NCBI RefSeq assembly: GCF_002157355.1
Contig: NZ_LYMK01000059.1
Location: forward strand, 1 to 34,690
From: Variovorax sp. JS1663
GTDB taxonomy: Bacteria > Pseudomonadota > Gammaproteobacteria > Burkholderiales > Burkholderiaceae_C
Reading direction: 5' to 3'
DNA: 34,690 nt
A model generated the notes under the pieces. The model was given only the letters and a program-made list of their open reading frames with translations, searched no databases and had not been told where the DNA came from. Below, one piece after another: positions 32,144 through 34,690 of this stretch. Each line of letters begins with the position of its first letter. The stretch's first letter is position 1. The position numbers were made by a program, and so were the translations under genes.

Positions 32144-32941
32144 TCAACCCAGGGTGATGATCGAACGCGCGCCCTCGCGTCGGCCGATGATGTTCAACAA
32201 GTTCGACAGCGCGTCCTCACGTCCCGGCGCGGCACTGGCCTCGCCGTCGAAGCGCAGGGCGCGGCCGTTCCAGCGGCCGCTGCCATTGAGCTGGAGGCTG
32301 CCCTCGCGCGTGGTCAGCAGCAGGCTGGGCTGGGGCCCGCCTTCGAGTGCGATGCGGTAGCTGCCCATCGGCCGCAGGGTCGACAGGCTGGAGGAGATGT
32401 CGGTGGCATCCAGCGTGGCCCGGCCGGCGAGCCGCAGCACCGGGCCGCTCCACTGCATGGTGAAGCCCTGCATGGCCAGGTCGAGCACGCCCTCAGGCTT
32501 GAGCGTGTTCCATGGCGCGCCGAAGCCGGCGAGCAGGGCAGCCGGCCACCGCGACTGGCCGTCCTGCCAGGCCAGCTGCAGGCCGTCGGGGCGCGGGCGG
32601 GCGTTGAACTGCAGCGGCCGCGGCGCGCAGCAAGGGATCTGGAGCGTCGCCGCCACGCCGTCCCAGCGGGGTCGCAGGGTCCAGGCGAGGGCGCCGGGGA
32701 GCGAAATGGATTCGACGCCGCCTGCGCCGCTGGCGAACACCACGCCCGCGGTGCCGTCCCAGACCGTGCCGCGTGCGTTGACCAGCTGCAGGTGGCCGTC
32801 GCTCCAGCGCGCCAGGCCGGCGGCCAGCCAGCGCGCCGGTGCATAGACCGACAGGGCCAGCAGCGCGCCCAGCAACAGACCGAGCACGGCCCAGCCGCGG
32901 CCGGTGGGGGCACGGTCGGAAGGATCGCTTCGTCTGGCCAT
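32144..32941 (-). CDS. gspN: Type II secretion protein GspN
   Basis: 265-residue bitopic inner-membrane protein. It has a short cytoplasmic N-terminus, one membrane helix (about 16-35, GWAVLGLLLGALLALSVYA) and a periplasmic beta-rich domain with PARWLAAGLARWSDGHLQL and GTVWDGTA, typical of GspN (PF01203). GspN is an accessory T2SS subunit absent from many systems. It begins 12 nt after gspM and ends 2 nt before the gspD ATG, so expression is tightly coupled. No strong Shine-Dalgarno precedes it. Confidence 0.9.
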   Translation of the reverse strand: MARRSDPSDRAPTGRGWAVLGLLLGALLALSVYAPARWLAAGLARWSDGHLQLVNARGTVWDGTAGVVFASGAGGVESISLPGALAWTLRPRWDGVAATLQIPCCAPRPLQFNARPRPDGLQLAWQDGQSRWPAALLAGFGAPWNTLKPEGVLDLAMQGFTMQWSGPVLRLAGRATLDATDISSSLSTLRPMGSYRIALEGGPQPSLLLTTREGSLQLNGSGRWNGRALRFDGEASAAPGREDALSNLLNIIGRREGARSIITLG

Positions 32942-32953
32942 GGCGCAACGGGC

Positions 32954-33511
32954 TCAGCGGGCCGGCAGGCCCATGACCAGGGTGCCGTCCCAGCGCGGCA
33001 GGGGGCGATCGCCGCCCTTGGCCGGCGCTGCACCGCCGCCCGGGGCCGGCGCGCTTTGCGCACTGCGGGTGAGATGGACTTCGCGTGGGACCGCGCGCGC
33101 GTTGCTGCGCGCCTGCGCCAACCATTGCGCCAGCGTGTCGGCCGGCATGGCACGCACCGCGACCGAGACGCCTTCGCCGGAGGCGGCGGGCTGCAATTGC
33201 GCGTTGGGGCCGAAGCTCTGGCGAACCGAGTTCTCGAGGGCGCGCATCGCATCGTCGCGGCTGGCACGCGGCTGTGCCTGCAGGGCCTTGGCTTGCGCCT
33301 GCAGGCTGGTCATCTGCTGCAGCTGCGCGTCGAGCCTTGCATGCTCGGCCGGCGCGGCGGAGAGAGTCCGCAGCGCCGGGGCGAGCGCCACCCACCACAG
33401 CAGGGCCAGCAGCACCAGCGCGGCGGCCGCGCCGATGAGCCGCTGCTCGCGCGCCTCCAGCTCGGGCCACCAGGCCTGCCAGCGCGCTTCCAGGGATTCG
33501 AGCCAGTTCAT
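32954..33511 (-). CDS. gspM: Type II secretion protein GspM
   Basis: 185-residue inner-membrane subunit that partners GspL. N-terminal amphipathic segment MNWLESLEARWQAWWPELEAREQ, one membrane helix at about 27-45, a coiled-coil-like stretch at 55-85 (LDAQLQQMTSLQAQAKALQAQ) and a small periplasmic ferredoxin-like domain at about 92-150 (GVSVAVRAMPADTLAQWLAQAR). The C-terminus holds a Gly/Ala/Pro-rich linker before the final strand. The ATG at 33509-33511 overlaps the gspL stop as ATGA. Confidence 0.92.
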   Translation of the reverse strand: MNWLESLEARWQAWWPELEAREQRLIGAAAALVLLALLWWVALAPALRTLSAAPAEHARLDAQLQQMTSLQAQAKALQAQPRASRDDAMRALENSVRQSFGPNAQLQPAASGEGVSVAVRAMPADTLAQWLAQARSNARAVPREVHLTRSAQSAPAPGGGAAPAKGGDRPLPRWDGTLVMGLPAR

Positions 33512-34690
33512 CGCTGCGCCTCCGCCTGCACGAGCAGCAGGTCGCCCTCGCTGCGGGCGCCGTAGCCTCGCGCGGACAGCGTGGCTGCGATCCTGCTGGT
33601 TTCCGAGGGCTGCAGGCCCAGTCCGCGCAGCCGCAGCTGGCCGGCACTGTAGTCGATGGCACTGGGAACGCGCCCGGGCGGCAGGCTGGTGGCGACGGCG
33701 CTGAGCATGGGCTCGAGGTCGATGGCCGCCACGCCGCCGGTGGCCTGCTGCAGCGTCGCGACCTCGCGCACCATCTGCGCAGGGGCATCGACCACCAACT
33801 GCACCGAGGGAAAGGTCTGGCGAAGGATGTTGTTGACCGCGGCGCGCTTGCCGTCGAGAGCGCTGCGCTCCTTCCAGGCCCAGGCGTTGAGGCCGATCAA
33901 CTGGGCCACCACCAGGGCCAGGGCGCCCCAGCGCGCAAGCCGCCATTCGGGGCCGTACCAGAGCATGCGCGAGATCGCTGCCAGTTTCTTGCCTGCGCGC
34001 GCGCGGCCGGTGGAGGCAAGGTCGAACTGCGCCAGGTCCCAGGGGGAACGGCTGGCCTGCCACCAGCGCGCGGCCGGCTTGACGATGGGCATGCGCCGCC
34101 CGAGCAGGCTTTCCGCCAGCTCGGCCACGGCCGGCTCGGCCAGCATGGCGGTGCCCTCGGGGACGGTGCCCACCAGGGCGGCGCCCGCGGCATCGAGCGG
34201 CAACTGGGTCACGCCCTCGGTGTCGCAGACCACGAGTTGGGCGGTGCCGGGCTCGCCGATGGCGAACACCATCGGGGCCGCGTCGGCCGGCTGCGGGGCG
34301 AACTCGGGAATGATGCGGGCGACGCGGCGGCCGGCACCTTCCAGTGCCTGCACCACACTGCGCAGCCATTGCCGGTTGCAGGCCGCGACCCACACGGGCA
34401 CGCCGGCGCGGGCATTGGGCTCCAGGGCAAAGTGCAACTGCTCGGGGTCATCGAGCAGCCGGTCCTCGAGCAGGCCGGCCAGCACCGAGCGCAGCTTCAC
34501 GGCGCCGCTCATGCTGCCCTGAGGCAGGGTCACGGCGTGCCAGGACATCATGGCCGCCGGCACGCCCAGGATCACTTCGTCGCTGCTCGGCAGCAGGGCT
34601 GGTGGCGCACTGCCCTGGGAGCGGAGCTTCCGGCCATCGCTGGACCAGACCGCCCAGCCGTAGTCGCCGCCGACAGGGGCGGGTGGGAGG
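33508..34690 (-). CDS. gspL: Type II secretion protein GspL (partial, cut by window edge)
   Basis: The open frame continues to the right edge of the window, so the N-terminus is missing; reading from the edge gives LPPAPVGGDYGWAVWSS, consistent with the actin-like cytoplasmic domain of GspL. About 393 residues are present. One membrane helix (RLARWGALALVVAQLIGLNAW region) separates the cytoplasmic part, which binds GspE, from a periplasmic ferredoxin-like domain that ends in GDLLLVQAEAQR. An internal GTG at 34573-34575 is not the real start, because recognisable GspL sequence precedes it. First visible gene of the gspLMNDE run; gspC and gspG-K probably lie beyond the edge. Confidence 0.92.
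   Translation of the reverse strand, partial: LPPAPVGGDYGWAVWSSDGRKLRSQGSAPPALLPSSDEVILGVPAAMMSWHAVTLPQGSMSGAVKLRSVLAGLLEDRLLDDPEQLHFALEPNARAGVPVWVAACNRQWLRSVVQALEGAGRRVARIIPEFAPQPADAAPMVFAIGEPGTAQLVVCDTEGVTQLPLDAAGAALVGTVPEGTAMLAEPAVAELAESLLGRRMPIVKPAARWWQASRSPWDLAQFDLASTGRARAGKKLAAISRMLWYGPEWRLARWGALALVVAQLIGLNAWAWKERSALDGKRAAVNNILRQTFPSVQLVVDAPAQMVREVATLQQATGGVAAIDLEPMLSAVATSLPPGRVPSAIDYSAGQLRLRGLGLQPSETSRIAATLSARGYGARSEGDLLLVQAEAQR

Noticed and set aside
32954..34393. 479-codon frame including gspM as its C-terminal part
   Set aside because: Only the last 185 codons look like GspM; the rest overlaps gspL out of frame.
34573..34575. GTG as the start of gspL
   Set aside because: The frame stays open to the window edge and the sequence before this codon reads like GspL (GDYGWAVWSS), so the gene is truncated by the window and not started here.

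Overview
The window is high-GC chromosomal DNA with tightly packed genes. Protein content and repeats point to a betaproteobacterium of the order Burkholderiales, most likely a Comamonadaceae of the Variovorax/Acidovorax type. That assignment rests on the tandem cyanophycin synthetase genes with their dedicated ABC transporter and DUF1854 partner, the type II secretion gene order, and two intergenic repeats of a kind I recall from Comamonadaceae genomes. No database search was possible. I see no phage, transposase, CRISPR, rRNA or tRNA signal.

Layout. (1) 187-10400, minus strand: an operon read glgB > glgE > treS-maltokinase fusion > MscS/TM-helix membrane protein > glgX. It encodes the complete GlgE route from trehalose to branched alpha-glucan plus a debranching enzyme. 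(2) 10587-12616: an NmrA-type NAD(P)-binding protein and a divergent AraC-family regulator, with two inverted repeats between them. (3) 12613-14886, minus: a CYTH-CHAD protein (triphosphatase plus polyphosphate-binding type), an unrecognised 85-residue protein and a small exported protein. (4) 15059-23577: a cyanophycin locus. cphA and a second cphA-like gene with a degenerate, truncated Mur-ligase half lie on the minus strand. Divergent from them on the plus strand are an ABC exporter with an extra N-terminal PH-like domain, a DUF1854 protein and queC. (5) 23584-25365, minus: an SbmA/YddA-type ABC transporter. (6) 25465-34690, minus: a type II secretion (general secretory) cluster, gspL (cut by the window edge) > gspM > gspN > gspD > gspE, then a divergent BamE-like periplasmic protein gene, then gspF and a cytosolic-type 5'-nucleotidase.

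How the genes work together. The left two thirds look like a storage-polymer neighbourhood: alpha-glucan from trehalose, polyphosphate binding (CHAD), and cyanophycin (an Asp/Arg polymer for nitrogen and carbon). The least understood part is the PH-like/ABC exporter plus DUF1854 pair that faces the two cyanophycin synthetases across a 184-bp promoter region containing an 11-bp direct repeat. Its substrate and role are unknown to me, and it is the best candidate here for an undescribed system. The right third is a near-standard type II secretion operon, with an inserted reverse-strand gene, an attached nucleotidase and a nine-G tract in the secretin gene.

No gene-free stretch exceeds 300 bases. 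The longest are 1-186, 10401-10586, 14887-15058 and 19918-20101, and each is described below.
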